A DNA stretch of 64,000 nt from Actinomadura madurae. GTDB lineage: Bacteria > Actinomycetota > Actinomycetes > Streptosporangiales > Streptosporangiaceae. The first letter of the stretch is position 1; the number at the start of each line of letters is the position of its first letter. Positions 52,341 to 63,186 of this stretch are shown in pieces. The notes below the pieces were generated by a model, which was not told where the DNA came from, did no database searches, and saw nothing but the letters and a program-made list of their open reading frames with translations. The DNA lies in contig NZ_FOVH01000007.1 of the NCBI RefSeq assembly GCF_900115095.1, positions 124,001 through 188,000 on the forward strand, written 5' to 3'. Both the position numbers and the translations under genes were made by a program.

Positions 52341-55300
52341 ATGCTCAGACGCCGGCTTGCGGGCGGCCTCGCCGTCCTCCTGCTCCCCTTGGCCTCCGCC
52401 GCGGTCCCCGCCGCCACGGCGGCGCATGCGGCCCCGGACCTCACCTCGTACGTCAACCCGTTCGTCGGCACCAAGGACGGAGGTCCCGACTTCGGCCACG
52501 GCGGCGGGGCCGGGATGAACTTCCCCGGCGCCGCGGCCCCGTTCGGGATGATGCAGTGGAGTCCCGACACCGTCCGCACGTCCGGAGGCGGCTACAAGTA
52601 CGAGGACGACCGGCTGCGCGGGTTCTCGATGAGCCACATCTCGGGCCCCGGCTGCACCGGCGCGCAGGACTTCCCCGTCATCCCGATCTCCGGGACGATC
52701 GGCGCCTCCCCCGCCACCCACGGCTCGGACTACGTCCAGACCTTCAAGCACGAGAACGAGCAGGCGAACCCCGGCTACTACGCCGTCACCGCCGACTCTG
52801 GCGTCAAGACCGAACTGACGGCCTCGACGCGCGCGGGCGTCGGCCGCTTCACCTTCCCGGCCGGCAAGCCGGGCACCCTGCTGCTGAACGTCACCGGCTC
52901 CATCAACGGCGTCGACGACGCCGAGGCGACGATCAGCGGCAACACGGTCTCGGGCTGGGCCAGGACGGGCGGGTTCTGCGGGACGTCCACCAAGTACTAC
53001 GTCTACTTCCACGCCACCTTCGACCGCCCGATCACCGCGTCCGGGACCTGGAAGGACGACTCGGTCAAGCCCGGCAACGAGCGCGTCCGGGGCAAGTCGC
53101 CCGCCGATGTCCCGCAGTCGCCGCGCAAGACGAGCGGCCGGGTCAACAACGGCCGGGACGGGCGTCCCGTAGCCCCGTCCCAGCGCACCTTCGCCGGGGA
53201 CGTGACCGTCAAGGGCCCCGGCTCCGGCGTGTACCTCCAGTTCGACGGCGGCGCGCCCGTCCAGATGCGCACGGGCCTGTCGTACGTGAGCATCGACGGC
53301 GCGAAGAAGAACCTCCGGGCCGAGATCGGCCGCAAGCCGTTCGATGCGGTGCGCACCGCCACGCGTGACGCCTGGCAGCGCCGCCTCGGGCAGATCAGGG
53401 TCGAGGGCGGCACGCCCGACACCCTCCGGACGTTCTACACCGCGCTCTACCACTCGTTCCTCCAGCCGTACGTGTTCGACGACGTGGACGGCACCTACAC
53501 AGGGTTCGACTACCGCACCCACAAGGCCCCCAGGGGCCGCCACCACTACGCGACGTTCTCCGGCTGGGACATCTACCGCAGCGAGATCCAGCTCCTCGCC
53601 TTCCTGGCGCCGGACGTGGCGAGCGACATCGCGCGGTCGCTGCATGAGAACGCCCGCGCCATCGGCGACGTCTGGGACCGCTGGTCCCACCAGAACACCA
53701 TCACCGGCGTGATGAACGGCGACCCGTACCACTCGATGATCGCGAGCGCCTACGCGTTCGGGGCGCGCGACTTCGACGCCAAGGGCGCCCTCGCCTCAAT
53801 GGTGGCCGGGGCGGAGCGCATCGGGGCCAAGTCCGGGTACACCGAGCGGCCCGGGAACGCCTCCTATCTCAAGATCGGCTACGTGCCGGGCGACCCCGCC
53901 ACGACCATGGAGTACAACCTGGCCGACTTCGGCATCGCCCAGGTGGCCGAGCGGCTCGGCGACAAGGCCACGGCGGAGAAGTTCATGGCGCGCTCGCACG
54001 GCTGGCAGAACCTCTACAACCCGCTCAACGGCTGGATCCAGCCGCGGTTCGCCGACGGCTCGTTCCTCAGCCCGTTCGACCCCGCGGACTCCAACTGGTA
54101 CGTGGAGGGCAACGGCGCCCAGTACCACTGGATGACCTACGCGGACGTGAAGAGCCTGTTCAACGCGATGGGCGGGCGCGACGCCGCCGCCAAGCGGCTC
54201 GACGCGTTCTTCGCCGAGCTCAACGCGGGCCCGCACAAGCCGCTCGCCTACCTCGGCAACGAGCCCTCGCTCCAGTCGCCGTGGCTGTACGCGTGGGCGG
54301 GCCGCCCGTACCGCACGCAGGACGTCGTGCACCGGGCGCGCGCCGAGCTGTTCAAGCCGACCCCCGACGGCCTGGTCGGCAACGACGACCTCGGGACGAT
54401 GTCCGCCTGGTACGTGTGGGCGTCGATGGGCGTGTACCCGGCGATCCCGGGCCGTGCCGAGCTGATGGTGAACGGGCCCGCCTTCTCCAAGATCGAGGTG
54501 CGGCGCTCCTCCGGCCAGAAGGTCACGATCAAGGCGCCGGGCGCGGAGACGTCCCGCTACATCCAGGCGCTCAAGGTGAACGGGAAGGCCACCTCGAAGG
54601 CCTGGCTGCCCGAGTCGTTCGCGCGGTCGGGCGGGACGCTCGACTTCACCCTCGGCACGTCGCCGAACACCGGGTTCGGGTCGGCCGAGTCGGACGCGCC
54701 GCCGTCGTTCACCGAGGGCGGTAAGAGCTACCTCACGGCGGTCGACCCGGGCCTCGTCCCGGTGGAGCCCGGCGGCAGCACCACCACGACGCTGCGCGTC
54801 CAGGCGCTGGCGTCGGGAGGCGAGGTCGAGTGGAAGGCCGCGCCGCCTCCGGGCGTCACGCTGACGCCGTCGTCCGGCACGCTCCGGGTCCCGGCGTCCG
54901 GCCACGCCGACCAGAAGATCACGGTCTCGGTGGCCGCCGACGCGAAGATCGACTTCCACACCGTGCCGATCTCGATACCCGGCGCCGGCGACGCGGGCCT
55001 CACCCTCAACGTGGCCCGCAAGGGGACGATCGAGTGGTACCAGAACAACGCCGGCATCTCCGAGGACGGCGCCTCCGGCATGGCCAACTTCGACGGCGGC
55101 GGCTGGTCGTACTCGGCCCAGGCGCTCGCCGCGGCCGGGCTGTCCCCGGGTGAGCAGGTGTCCTGGAACGGATTCACGTTCGACTGGCCGGCGCGCAGGC
55201 CCGGCCAGATGGACAACGTGCACGCGCAGGGGCAGACCGTCGAGCTGCCGGACGGGCTTAAGGCGGCCAAGCTCGCGTTCCTCGGCTCCGCGGGCAACGG

Positions 55301-55595
55301 AGACGCCCCGTCCACGGTGACGATCACGTACGCCGACGGGTCGACCCAGCGCAGCGAGCTGGCGTTCAGCGACTGGGCGCTCGGCGCCGACGCGTATCCC
55401 CCGCGCTTCGGCAACGAGATCGTGGCCACGACCCCCTACCGCAACAACGACGACGGGACGAGGGACGAGATCAACGTCTACGTCTTCGGTGCGACCCCGA
55501 TCGACCTCGACCCGGCCAAGCAGGTGAAGAGCATGACGCTGAACGCTCCCGAGAGTGGAGGGTCCCTCCACGTGTTCGCGTGGGCGTTCGCATGA
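52341..55595 (+). CDS. Secreted GH92 alpha-mannosidase with C-terminal NPCBM-like domain
   Basis: 1084 aa. Signal peptide (RRLAGGLAVLLLPLASAAVPAATAAHA); GH92 catalytic region from YVNPFVGTKDGG, with GAAAPFGMMQWSPDT, GFSMSHISGPGC, GWDIYRSEIQLLAFL and GNDDLGTMSAWYVWASMG, typical of calcium-dependent exo-alpha-mannosidases. Residues about 770-870 form a beta-sandwich linker, and about 890-1084 an NPCBM-like domain (GTIEWYQNNAGISEDGA...MTLNAPESGGSLHVFAWAFA). ATG follows GAGGAG. Target is probably mannan or N-glycans. Confidence 0.9.
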   Translation: MLRRRLAGGLAVLLLPLASAAVPAATAAHAAPDLTSYVNPFVGTKDGGPDFGHGGGAGMNFPGAAAPFGMMQWSPDTVRTSGGGYKYEDDRLRGFSMSHISGPGCTGAQDFPVIPISGTIGASPATHGSDYVQTFKHENEQANPGYYAVTADSGVKTELTASTRAGVGRFTFPAGKPGTLLLNVTGSINGVDDAEATISGNTVSGWARTGGFCGTSTKYYVYFHATFDRPITASGTWKDDSVKPGNERVRGKSPADVPQSPRKTSGRVNNGRDGRPVAPSQRTFAGDVTVKGPGSGVYLQFDGGAPVQMRTGLSYVSIDGAKKNLRAEIGRKPFDAVRTATRDAWQRRLGQIRVEGGTPDTLRTFYTALYHSFLQPYVFDDVDGTYTGFDYRTHKAPRGRHHYATFSGWDIYRSEIQLLAFLAPDVASDIARSLHENARAIGDVWDRWSHQNTITGVMNGDPYHSMIASAYAFGARDFDAKGALASMVAGAERIGAKSGYTERPGNASYLKIGYVPGDPATTMEYNLADFGIAQVAERLGDKATAEKFMARSHGWQNLYNPLNGWIQPRFADGSFLSPFDPADSNWYVEGNGAQYHWMTYADVKSLFNAMGGRDAAAKRLDAFFAELNAGPHKPLAYLGNEPSLQSPWLYAWAGRPYRTQDVVHRARAELFKPTPDGLVGNDDLGTMSAWYVWASMGVYPAIPGRAELMVNGPAFSKIEVRRSSGQKVTIKAPGAETSRYIQALKVNGKATSKAWLPESFARSGGTLDFTLGTSPNTGFGSAESDAPPSFTEGGKSYLTAVDPGLVPVEPGGSTTTTLRVQALASGGEVEWKAAPPPGVTLTPSSGTLRVPASGHADQKITVSVAADAKIDFHTVPISIPGAGDAGLTLNVARKGTIEWYQNNAGISEDGASGMANFDGGGWSYSAQALAAAGLSPGEQVSWNGFTFDWPARRPGQMDNVHAQGQTVELPDGLKAAKLAFLGSAGNGDAPSTVTITYADGSTQRSELAFSDWALGADAYPPRFGNEIVATTPYRNNDDGTRDEINVYVFGATPIDLDPAKQVKSMTLNAPESGGSLHVFAWAFA

Positions 55596-55612
55596 CCTGG
55601 TGACCCCTGAGA

Positions 55613-55651
55613 GCGACGGGCCGTGCCACCGGGGGTGGCACGGCCCGTCGC
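55613..55651. terminator. Bidirectional hairpin between convergent GH92 and ROK kinase genes
   Basis: An 18-bp perfect stem (55613-55630 with 55634-55651) and GGG loop in the 83-base gap between the stops. Confidence 0.85.
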
Positions 55652-55678
55652 CGTCGGCGCGAGTCTGAGCGGCAGAAC

Positions 55679-56593
55679 CTAGGCGGCCGCGGGGTGGGAG
55701 GCCGGGAGCGCGCTGCGGGCGGCGCCGAGCAGGCCGGCGGTACGGCCGAGCTCGGACGGGACGACGGTCAGCCGCCGGACGTAGTCCAGCGTGAGGAAAC
55801 CGGCCAGGTGCGCGCGCAGCGGCGCGAACAGCACCTCGCCGGCCGCCGCGACACCGCCCCCGATCACGACGCGGTCCAGGTCGCACAGCGCGCTCGTGGC
55901 GGCGATGCCGCGGGCCAGCGCCCGGGTGCCCTGGTCGAACGCGGCGAGCGCGACGCCGTCGCCCTGGGAGGCGTCGGCGGACAGGGCGCGGGCGTCGGCG
56001 CCCTTCCATCCCCGGCCGCGGGCCCACCGGACCATGGACGGGCCGCTGGCGTAGGCCTCGACGCATCCGGTCGCCCCGCAGGTGCAGGGCGGGCCCGCGG
56101 GGTCGGCGACGACGTGGCCGATGTGCCCGGCGTTGCCGCTCGGGCCCGGGTAGGACGCGCCGGCGAGGACGAGACCGCCGCCGACGCCCGTGGAGACGAC
56201 GATCCCGAGCATCGACTCCACGCCGCGGCCCGCGCCGAGCCAGTGCTCGCCCAGCGCCGCCGCGATCCCGTCCCCGACCAGGACGGAGGGCACGCCGGGC
56301 ACGATGGCGCCGACCAGGTCGAGCAGCGGGAAGTCGCGCCACGCCGGGATGTTCACCGGGCTCACCCGGCCGCGCCGCGGGTCGACCGGCCCCGCGGAGG
56401 CGAGCCCGACCGCGCGCGGAGCCGCGCCCTCGGACACCGAGGAGAGCAATCCGCGCATGGCCTCGTCCAGGAGCGCTTCGGTGGCGGGGGTGGCGACTTC
56501 GGCCTGCCGGTGCACCCGCCCGTCCGCGCCGACCAGGCCGGCGCTGATCTTGGTGCCGCCGATGTCCACCGCGAGCACGACGTCATGGTCCAT
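55679..56593 (-). CDS. ROK-family sugar kinase (glucokinase-like)
   Basis: 304 aa. ATP phosphate loop LAVDIGGTKISAGLV; sugar-binding ...GDGIAAALGEHWLGAG; GNAGHIGHVV with the ROK His/Gly motif and zinc site CTCGATGCVEAYASG. No DNA-binding head, so an enzyme rather than a repressor. ATG at 56593 follows AAGGAAG. It lies 36 bases after the ROK repressor stop on the same strand, probably one transcript. Likely substrate: the sugar imported by the ChvE-type system or freed by GH92. Confidence 0.88.
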   Translation of the reverse strand: MDHDVVLAVDIGGTKISAGLVGADGRVHRQAEVATPATEALLDEAMRGLLSSVSEGAAPRAVGLASAGPVDPRRGRVSPVNIPAWRDFPLLDLVGAIVPGVPSVLVGDGIAAALGEHWLGAGRGVESMLGIVVSTGVGGGLVLAGASYPGPSGNAGHIGHVVADPAGPPCTCGATGCVEAYASGPSMVRWARGRGWKGADARALSADASQGDGVALAAFDQGTRALARGIAATSALCDLDRVVIGGGVAAAGEVLFAPLRAHLAGFLTLDYVRRLTVVPSELGRTAGLLGAARSALPASHPAAA

Positions 56594-56629
56594 GAACACT
56601 TCCTTGGTGGGAGCCCGGGATCGCTCTGG

Positions 56630-57922
56630 TCAGACCTCGAGGAGCGCCGAGAGCTGTGGCGAGTAGGTGGCGTGCAGGACGAGCGACGCCGCGCCGACCA
56701 CGGCGGCGTCGGGGCCGAGGGGCGAGACCGCCGCTTCGGCGACCCGGACGTGGCGGGACAGCGGCCTGGACGCGAGGGCCTCGGTGACGGCGTCGAGGTA
56801 GAGCTTCTCGACGCGCCTGATGCCGTGCCCGCCCAGCACGATCAGGTCCACGTCGGCGATGTTGACGACGTTGACGGCGACGGCGGCGACGAGGTCGGCG
56901 GCATCGCCGATGACCGCGGCCGCGAGCGGGTCGCCCTGTGCGGCGGCGGTGAGGACCGCCTCGTGGTCGACGGCGGCCGGGTCGCGCCGGAACGGCTCCG
57001 CGAGCACGCTTCCGGCGGGCTCCTCGCCCAGCCTGCGCCGCGTCTCGGCGGCGATGGCGGCGGGGCTGACCAGGCTCTCCAGGCACCCCCGGTTTCCGCA
57101 GTAGCAGCGCGGGCCGTCCAGCCGGACGGAGGTGTGCCCGAACTCCGCGGCATTGAGCGAGCCGCCCCGGTGGACCTGGTGGCCAAGGATCAGCCCGCCG
57201 CCGATGCCGGTGCCGAAGAAGAAGTAGGCGAAGTCGGCGACCCCCCGGCCGGCGCCCGACCAGCGTTCGCCGATCGCGGCGGCGGTGGCGTCGTTGTCCA
57301 GCGTGACCGGCAGGCCGGTGGCCTCGCTCAGCAGCTGCTTCATCGGCACCCGCGTCCAGTGGGCGAGCTTGGGCGGCGCGACGACCATCCCGCTGTCCTG
57401 GTCGATCGGGCCGGGGCTGGCGAGGCCGAGGCCGAGCACGCGCTCGCGCGGCACGTCGGCCTCGGCGAGGACGTCGCCGGCCAGGTCCGCCATGGCCGCG
57501 ACGACCTCGTCCGGCCGGGCGCCGGCGGGCGTCGGGCGGCGCTTCAGCACCAGCGGGTGCCCGACCAGGTCGACGACCACGCAGGCGAGCTCCACCGGGT
57601 CGAAGTGGAGCCCCACGGCGCTGCCGGCGTCGCTGTTGATCCGCAGGGTCGTGCGGGGCTTCCCGAGCCCCTCGACGCGGCTGGACCCGTCCTCGCGCAC
57701 GATCCCCTCGTCGAGCAGCTTGCGCGTGATCCCGGAGACGGTCTGCGGCGTGAGCCCGGTGCGCTCGGCGATCTCGGCCCGGCTGATGCCGTCGGCGAGC
57801 TGGATCTGGTCGAGCACCACCGCCCGGTTGTAGCGCCCCACCTTGGGAAGGTTCGTGCCTGCTCGCCGCAACGAAGGTCCTTTCTGCCCGGCGCCGGTCC
57901 CCCTGACCGGCGCCGACTCCAT
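56630..57922 (-). CDS. ROK-family transcriptional repressor (NagC/XylR type)
   Basis: 430 aa. Winged helix at residues about 30-85 ([44 protein letters not shown]) followed by a ROK sugar-sensing domain with [20 protein letters not shown] and zinc-type [11 protein letters not shown]. Divergent from the monosaccharide ABC operon and followed by a ROK kinase, so it is expected to control both. A TTGT-AAA-ACAA inverted repeat lies 20 bases upstream of its start. Confidence 0.88.
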   Translation of the reverse strand: MESAPVRGTGAGQKGPSLRRAGTNLPKVGRYNRAVVLDQIQLADGISRAEIAERTGLTPQTVSGITRKLLDEGIVREDGSSRVEGLGKPRTTLRINSDAGSAVGLHFDPVELACVVVDLVGHPLVLKRRPTPAGARPDEVVAAMADLAGDVLAEADVPRERVLGLGLASPGPIDQDSGMVVAPPKLAHWTRVPMKQLLSEATGLPVTLDNDATAAAIGERWSGAGRGVADFAYFFFGTGIGGGLILGHQVHRGGSLNAAEFGHTSVRLDGPRCYCGNRGCLESLVSPAAIAAETRRRLGEEPAGSVLAEPFRRDPAAVDHEAVLTAAAQGDPLAAAVIGDAADLVAAVAVNVVNIADVDLIVLGGHGIRRVEKLYLDAVTEALASRPLSRHVRVAEAAVSPLGPDAAVVGAASLVLHATYSPQLSALLEV

Positions 57923-57942
57923 TCTGGCCCGTGGCTTTGACT

Positions 57943-57953
57943 TTGTAAAACAA
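57943..57953. promoter_or_regulatory. Candidate ROK operator
   Basis: TTGTAAAACAA: TTGT and ACAA arms around AAA, in the divergent region between the ROK repressor and the ABC operon. AT-rich against a GC-rich background. Confidence 0.5.
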
Positions 57954-58142
57954 TTGGATTTAAGGTGCTCTGGACGTAACGCGCGTCACACGCCGGCGGC
58001 CGCCGGGTCACGCCGGACCCTCCCGACCCACGGCCGCCGGCGACGCGAGACCATCGGAGAAGCTGATGTCAGAGGCACGCCGCGTCCCCCCGGGACCGGA
58101 CACGCGCAGCCGTGGCGGGCTGCGGAGCGGGGGGCATCGGAC

Positions 58143-59726
58143 ATGAACCCCGCGAAGGACACGCGCCCCGGCGAGGACGCCGGTCCCGCCCCGTTCCTGC
58201 TGGAGATGCGTTCGATCACCAAGACGTTCCCGGGCGTGACCGCCCTGGCGGACGTCAACCTGGCGGTCCGCACCGGCGAGATCCACGCCATCTGCGGCGA
58301 GAACGGCGCCGGGAAGTCCACCCTCATGAAGGTGCTGAGCGGCGTGCACCCGCACGGCACCTACAGCGGGGAGATCGTCTACCGCGGCGAGGAGGTCAGG
58401 TTCGGCGACATCCGGGCGAGCGAGCACGCCGGCATCGTGATCATCCACCAGGAGCTCGCGCTGGTGCCGGGGATGTCGATCACCGAGAACGTCTTCCTCG
58501 GCAACGAGCCGCGGCGGGGCGGCGTGATCGACTGGAAGGGCGCGCGCCACCGCGTCCTCGAGCTGATGGAGCAGGTGGGCCTCAAGGAGGACCCCGACGC
58601 GTTCGTCAGCGACATCGGCGTCGGCAAGCAGCAGCTGGTCGAGATCGCCAAGGCGTTCGCCAAGGACGTGAAGCTGCTGATCCTGGACGAGCCGACCGCG
58701 GCCCTGAACGAGACCGACTCGCGGCACCTGCTGGACCTGCTGCGCGAGTTCAAGCGGCGGGGCATCACCTCGATCATGATCTCGCACAAGCTCAACGAGA
58801 TCGCGGCCGTCGCCGACTCGATCACCATCCTGCGCGACGGGCGGACCATCGAGACGCTCGACGTCCAGGCCGACGGGGTCGATGAGGACCGCATCGTGCG
58901 CGGCATGGTGGGCCGCGAGCTGAGCGGCCGGTTCCCCGAGCACACCCCCGCCATCGGCGAGGTGTTCTTCGAGGTCCGCGACTGGACCGTGCGCCACCCC
59001 GTCTCCGCCGAGCGGCTGGTGTGCCGCGACTCCGGCTTCACCGTCCGCCGCGGCGAGATCGTCGGCTTCGCCGGGCTCATGGGCGCCGGGCGCACCGAGC
59101 TCGCGATGAGCCTGTTCGGCCGGTCCTACGGGGTCTGGGAAGGCGGGCACGTCTACAAGGACGGCAGGGAGATCCAGCTCAAGACGGTCGCCGACGCCAT
59201 CAAGAACGGCCTGGCCTACGTGAGCGAGGACCGCAAGGCGATCGGGCTCAACCTCCTCGACGACATCAAGACCTCGGTCGTCGCCGCCAAGCTGTCGAAG
59301 ATCGCCCGGCGCGGCGTGATCGACCGGGTCCGGGAGCACAAGGTCGCCGACGAGTACCGCCGGAGCCTGCGGATCAAGACGCCGACGGTCGACGAGGGCG
59401 TCACCAAGCTCTCCGGCGGCAACCAGCAGAAGGTCGTCCTGGCGAAGTGGATGTTCACCGACCCCGATCTGCTGATCCTGGACGAGCCGACGCGCGGCAT
59501 CGACGTGGGCGCCAAGTACGAGATCTACGGGATCATCCAGCGGCTCGCCGAGCAGGGCAAGGGGGTCATCGTCATCTCCTCCGAGCTGCCCGAGCTGATC
59601 GGCCTGTGCGACCGGATCTACACGGTGTTCGAGGGGACCATCACCGGCGTGGTGCCGCGCGACGAGGCCGACCCCGAACTCCTCATGAAGCAGATGACCT
59701 CGACCAAGAAGACGGCGACGCCATGA
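58143..59726 (+). CDS. Monosaccharide ABC transporter ATPase, two domains (GguA/MmsA type)
   Basis: 527 aa, CUT2-type energy subunit. First domain: [10 protein letters not shown] Walker A, a [13 protein letters not shown] signature and [13 protein letters not shown]. Second domain: degenerate Walker A ([16 protein letters not shown]), [14 protein letters not shown] signature and [14 protein letters not shown]. This asymmetry is normal for CUT2 ATPases. First gene of the operon ATPase-permease-binding protein; overlaps the permease start by ATGA. Confidence 0.92.
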   Translation: MNPAKDTRPGEDAGPAPFLLEMRSITKTFPGVTALADVNLAVRTGEIHAICGENGAGKSTLMKVLSGVHPHGTYSGEIVYRGEEVRFGDIRASEHAGIVIIHQELALVPGMSITENVFLGNEPRRGGVIDWKGARHRVLELMEQVGLKEDPDAFVSDIGVGKQQLVEIAKAFAKDVKLLILDEPTAALNETDSRHLLDLLREFKRRGITSIMISHKLNEIAAVADSITILRDGRTIETLDVQADGVDEDRIVRGMVGRELSGRFPEHTPAIGEVFFEVRDWTVRHPVSAERLVCRDSGFTVRRGEIVGFAGLMGAGRTELAMSLFGRSYGVWEGGHVYKDGREIQLKTVADAIKNGLAYVSEDRKAIGLNLLDDIKTSVVAAKLSKIARRGVIDRVREHKVADEYRRSLRIKTPTVDEGVTKLSGGNQQKVVLAKWMFTDPDLLILDEPTRGIDVGAKYEIYGIIQRLAEQGKGVIVISSELPELIGLCDRIYTVFEGTITGVVPRDEADPELLMKQMTSTKKTATP

Positions 59727-61045
59727 GCCGATACCAAGAGCTGAAGAAGAACCTCTTCGGGGGTACCACCTCCAACGCCCGCCAGTTCGGCATGATCTTC
59801 ACGCTGGTGGCGATCGTGCTGCTGTTCCAGGTCCTCACCGACGGCCTCACCCTGACCTCGGGCAACCTCATCGCGGTCGTCAGCCAGTACTCCTACATCC
59901 TGATCCTCGCCGTCGGCATGCTGATGGTGATCGTCGCCGGGCACATCGACCTGTCGGTCGGCTCGGTCGCCGCGTTCACCGGCATCGTGGTCGCCAAGGC
60001 GATGCAGGAGTACGACCTGCCATGGCCCGCGGCGATCGTGTTCGGCCTGCTCGTCGGCGCCCTCATCGGCGCCTGGCAGGGCTTCTGGGTCGCCTACGCC
60101 GGGGTGCCGGCGTTCATCGTCACGCTGGCGGGGATGCTGCTGTTCCGCGGCGCGAACCAGTACGTCGGCAACGCCGACACGGTGCCGGTCCCGGAGGGCT
60201 TCCGCAAGATCGGCGCGGGCTACCTGCCCGAGATCGGGCCCGACACCGGCTACAACAACCCGACCCTGCTGCTCGGCCTGGCCGCCTGCGCCGCGGTCGT
60301 CTGGCGGGAGTGGCGCGCCCGGCAGGTGCGGCAGCAGATGGACGCGGACCTCACCCCGCTGTGGGTCTCGGGGATCCGGCTCGCGGTGATGCTCGGCGTC
60401 ATCGTCTTCACCACGCTGCGCTTCGCCGGCGGCCGGGTCGGCACCAGCCTGCCGATCTCCGGCATCATCCTGGCCGCCCTGGTGATCGCCTACTCGTTCT
60501 ACACGCGCAACGCCGCCGGCGGCCGGCACATCTACGCGGTCGGCGGCAACGCCCGCGCCGCCGAGCTGTCGGGGGTGAAGCTCCGCCGGGTCAACTTCTT
60601 CGTGATGACGAACATGGGGATCCTCGCCGCGCTGGCCGGCATGATCTTCGTGGCCCGGTCCGCCGCCTCCGGACCGCAGGACGGCCTGAACTGGGAGCTG
60701 GACGCGATCGCGGCGGTGTTCATCGGCGGCGCCGCCGTCAGCGGCGGCCTCGGCACCATCAGCGGCTCGATCGTCGGCGGCCTGGTCATGGCCCTGCTCA
60801 ACAACGGCCTGCAGCTGGAGGGCGTCGGCTCGGACCGGGTGCAGATCATCAAGGGCCTGGTGCTCCTGCTCGCCGCCGCGCTGGACGTCTACAACAACCG
60901 GCAGGGCCGCTTCTCGGTCATCGGATCGATCATGCGTCCGTTCCGGCGGGACGGCGGACCGTCGTCGCCACCGGACGCGACGCCGCCGCCGTCTCACGAG
61001 GCCGGCACGGCCGACAGGGCGGACAAGGCCGCGGCCGCCGGCTGA
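59723..61045 (+). CDS. Monosaccharide ABC transporter permease (GguB/MmsB type)
   Basis: 440 aa with about ten membrane segments ([53 protein letters not shown] loop). Long for CUT2 permeases, as usual in the GguB subgroup with its middle loop. Ends in a hydrophilic Pro/Ala tail of about 35 residues. Confidence 0.92.
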   Translation: MSRYQELKKNLFGGTTSNARQFGMIFTLVAIVLLFQVLTDGLTLTSGNLIAVVSQYSYILILAVGMLMVIVAGHIDLSVGSVAAFTGIVVAKAMQEYDLPWPAAIVFGLLVGALIGAWQGFWVAYAGVPAFIVTLAGMLLFRGANQYVGNADTVPVPEGFRKIGAGYLPEIGPDTGYNNPTLLLGLAACAAVVWREWRARQVRQQMDADLTPLWVSGIRLAVMLGVIVFTTLRFAGGRVGTSLPISGIILAALVIAYSFYTRNAAGGRHIYAVGGNARAAELSGVKLRRVNFFVMTNMGILAALAGMIFVARSAASGPQDGLNWELDAIAAVFIGGAAVSGGLGTISGSIVGGLVMALLNNGLQLEGVGSDRVQIIKGLVLLLAAALDVYNNRQGRFSVIGSIMRPFRRDGGPSSPPDATPPPSHEAGTADRADKAAAAG

Positions 61046-61128
61046 CCCTCCCGCGGCCGACCGGCGGGCTCCACCGCCGCCGCCGCGGATCCACCCCCCG
61101 GCACGACACCGAGAAAGGTCATCCGACA

Positions 61129-62232
61129 ATGCGCTCACTCATCACCAAGGCCCTGGCGGTCGGCGCGGCGGCCACGCTCGCGCTCACCGCCGCGTCCTGC
61201 TCCAACGAACGGGAAGGCTCCGGCAGCGGCGGGGACGGCGACAAGGGCTTCGCCAAGGACTCCCTCATCGGTGTCGCGCTGCCCGCCAAGACGTCCGAGA
61301 ACTGGGTCCTGGCCGGCGACCTGTTCAACAGCGGCCTCAAGCAGGCCGGGTTCAAGGCGGACGTCCAGTACGCGGGCGCCTCGACCACGGTGGCCGACCA
61401 GCAGGCGCAGATCTCCTCGATGGTCACCAAGGGCGCGAAGGTCATCGTCATCGGCGCGACCGACGCCGCGCAGCTGTCCACCCAGGTGGCGCAGGCCAAG
61501 CAGTCCGGCGCGATCGTCATCGCCTACGACCGGCTCATCACCAACACCAAGGACGTCGACTACTACATCGCGTTCGACAACTTCAAGGTCGGCCAGTTGC
61601 AGGGGCAGGCCCTGCTGGACGGCATGAAGGCCAAGAAGGCGAAGGGCCCCTGGACCATCGAGCTGTTCTCCGGCTCGCCCGACGACAACAACTCCGCGGT
61701 CTTCTTCGACGGCGCGATGAGCGTCCTCAAGCCGCTCATCGACAAGGGCGAGGTCAAGGTCGGCTCCGGCCAGACGGACATCAAGCAGACCGCCATCCAG
61801 GGCTGGAAGGCCGAGAACGCGCAGCAGCGGATGGACTCGCTGTTGACCTCCACCTACAGCAAGAAGAACGTCGACGGCGTGCTGTCGCCGAACGACACCC
61901 TGGCCCGCGCCATCCTCACCTCGGTCAAGGGCGCCGGCAAGCCGCTCCCCGTCGTCACCGGGCAGGACTCCGAGGTCGAGTCCGTCAAGTCGATCATGGC
62001 CGGTGAGCAGTACTCCACCATCAACAAGGACACCCGCAAGCTCGTCGCGGAGACCGTGAACATGGTCAAGTCCCTGCAGGGCGGCGGAAAGCCCCAGATC
62101 AACGACACCAAGTCCTACAACAACGGCGTCAAGGTGGTCCCCGCGTTCCTGCTCCCGCCGGTCATCGTGACCAAGGAGAACGCCGGCCAGGCGTACGCCG
62201 ACGACCCCAAGCTCGCCCCGCTCACCAAGTAG
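61129..62232 (+). CDS. Monosaccharide-binding lipoprotein (ChvE/MmsA-receptor type)
   Basis: 367 aa; lipobox ASC with Cys24, Gly/Ser linker, then a ribose-binding-fold receptor. The YDRLITNTKDVDYYIAFDN segment is characteristic of ChvE-like receptors for glucose, galactose, arabinose or xylose. Third gene of the operon, 83 bases after the permease, followed by a very strong terminator. Confidence 0.92.
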   Translation: MRSLITKALAVGAAATLALTAASCSNEREGSGSGGDGDKGFAKDSLIGVALPAKTSENWVLAGDLFNSGLKQAGFKADVQYAGASTTVADQQAQISSMVTKGAKVIVIGATDAAQLSTQVAQAKQSGAIVIAYDRLITNTKDVDYYIAFDNFKVGQLQGQALLDGMKAKKAKGPWTIELFSGSPDDNNSAVFFDGAMSVLKPLIDKGEVKVGSGQTDIKQTAIQGWKAENAQQRMDSLLTSTYSKKNVDGVLSPNDTLARAILTSVKGAGKPLPVVTGQDSEVESVKSIMAGEQYSTINKDTRKLVAETVNMVKSLQGGGKPQINDTKSYNNGVKVVPAFLLPPVIVTKENAGQAYADDPKLAPLTK

Positions 62233-62237
62233 GCGGC

Positions 62238-62277
62238 CGGACGGTCCGGCGGGGCATCGGCCCCGCCGGACCGTCCG
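62238..62277 (+). terminator. Terminator of the monosaccharide ABC operon
   Basis: An 18-bp perfect stem (62238-62255 with 62260-62277) with loop ATCG, 5 bases after the stop codon. Confidence 0.9.
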
Positions 62278-62365
62278 CCCGGCGAATCCGGGCACCGGCC
62301 GTCCGATCTCGTCCGAATTCGTCCGGCCGGTTGTCGGGAGGGTGGAACGCGCGTTCGATGCCGCT

Positions 62366-63133
62366 ATGGTCGAGTTCGCGAGATCCAGCGAAGGTATGCG
62401 CGCCGCACAGGTCATCTCCGTCGGTCTGCTGGGCCCGTTCTTCGTGGCGGTGAACGGCCGCCCGACGGCGCCGACGGCCGGAAGGCTGCGCGTCCTGCTG
62501 GCCGTCATGGCCCTGTCGCCGGGCCAGGCGGTGACGGTCGACCGCCTCGCGGCGGCGGCGTGGGGAGAGGAAGACCGCCCGCACAACGTGCGGCGCAGCG
62601 TGCAGACGTACATCGCCCGGCTGAGAAGCCGGTTCGGCGCCGCGGCGATCGGTTCGACCGCCGGCGGCTATGTCCTGTGCACCGAGCCCGGGAACGTCGA
62701 CTCCCTCCGGTTCCTCAACATCCTGAGCAGAGCCGGTACGGCGGCCACCGCCGAGGCCGAGCGCGCGTTGCTCGCCGAGGCGCTCGACCTGTGGCGCGGA
62801 GAGCCCCTGGAGGGGGTGCCGTCCGCCCGGCTCCGGGAATCGGAGGCGCCCTGGCTGCTCGAACGCTACCTCACCGCTCTGGAACGGCGGATCGACCTGG
62901 ATCTCGCCGCCGGCCGGCACAGGGAGCTGATCTTGGAGCTGAGCGAACTGGCCGCGCGATATCCGCTGCGGGAACCCCTGTGGTCGCGCCTGCTCATCGC
63001 CCTCGGCCGGTCCGGACGCCGCGCCGACGCGCTGACGCGGTACGAGACGATCCGCACGCGGCTCTCCGGCGAACTGGGCGTGGACCCGGATCCGGACCTG
63101 CAGCGGACGTACATCGAGTTGCTGGCGCGGTAG
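62366..63133 (+). CDS. SARP/AfsR-type regulator (OmpR-like HTH plus BTAD)
   Basis: About 255 aa. An OmpR-like winged helix (VGLLGPFFVAVNGRPTAPTAGRLRVLLAVMAL, then VRRSVQTYIARLR and STAGGYVL) followed by a bacterial transcriptional activation domain (YLTALERRIDLDLAAGRH; DALTRYETIRTRLSGELGVDPDPDLQ). Such short SARPs often activate secondary-metabolite clusters; no such cluster is visible before the window ends. Start uncertain: ATG 62366, GTG 62342 and ATG 62396 are all in frame and none has a well-placed ribosome site. Confidence 0.85.
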   Translation: MVEFARSSEGMRAAQVISVGLLGPFFVAVNGRPTAPTAGRLRVLLAVMALSPGQAVTVDRLAAAAWGEEDRPHNVRRSVQTYIARLRSRFGAAAIGSTAGGYVLCTEPGNVDSLRFLNILSRAGTAATAEAERALLAEALDLWRGEPLEGVPSARLRESEAPWLLERYLTALERRIDLDLAAGRHRELILELSELAARYPLREPLWSRLLIALGRSGRRADALTRYETIRTRLSGELGVDPDPDLQRTYIELLAR

Positions 63134-63186
63134 CCGGTGGGCTCGGGAGCTTGGCAAGGTGTGCGGCCGCAGATAGCCTCTCCGCC

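Noticed and set aside
53796-56342. 848-codon minus-strand frame spanning GH92 and the ROK kinase
   Set aside because: It crosses two real genes and a terminator hairpin; composition is that of a frame shadow.
57943-57953. Eighth site of the island GntR regulon
   Set aside because: Three-base centre instead of two, lies outside the island and next to a ROK repressor that would own it.
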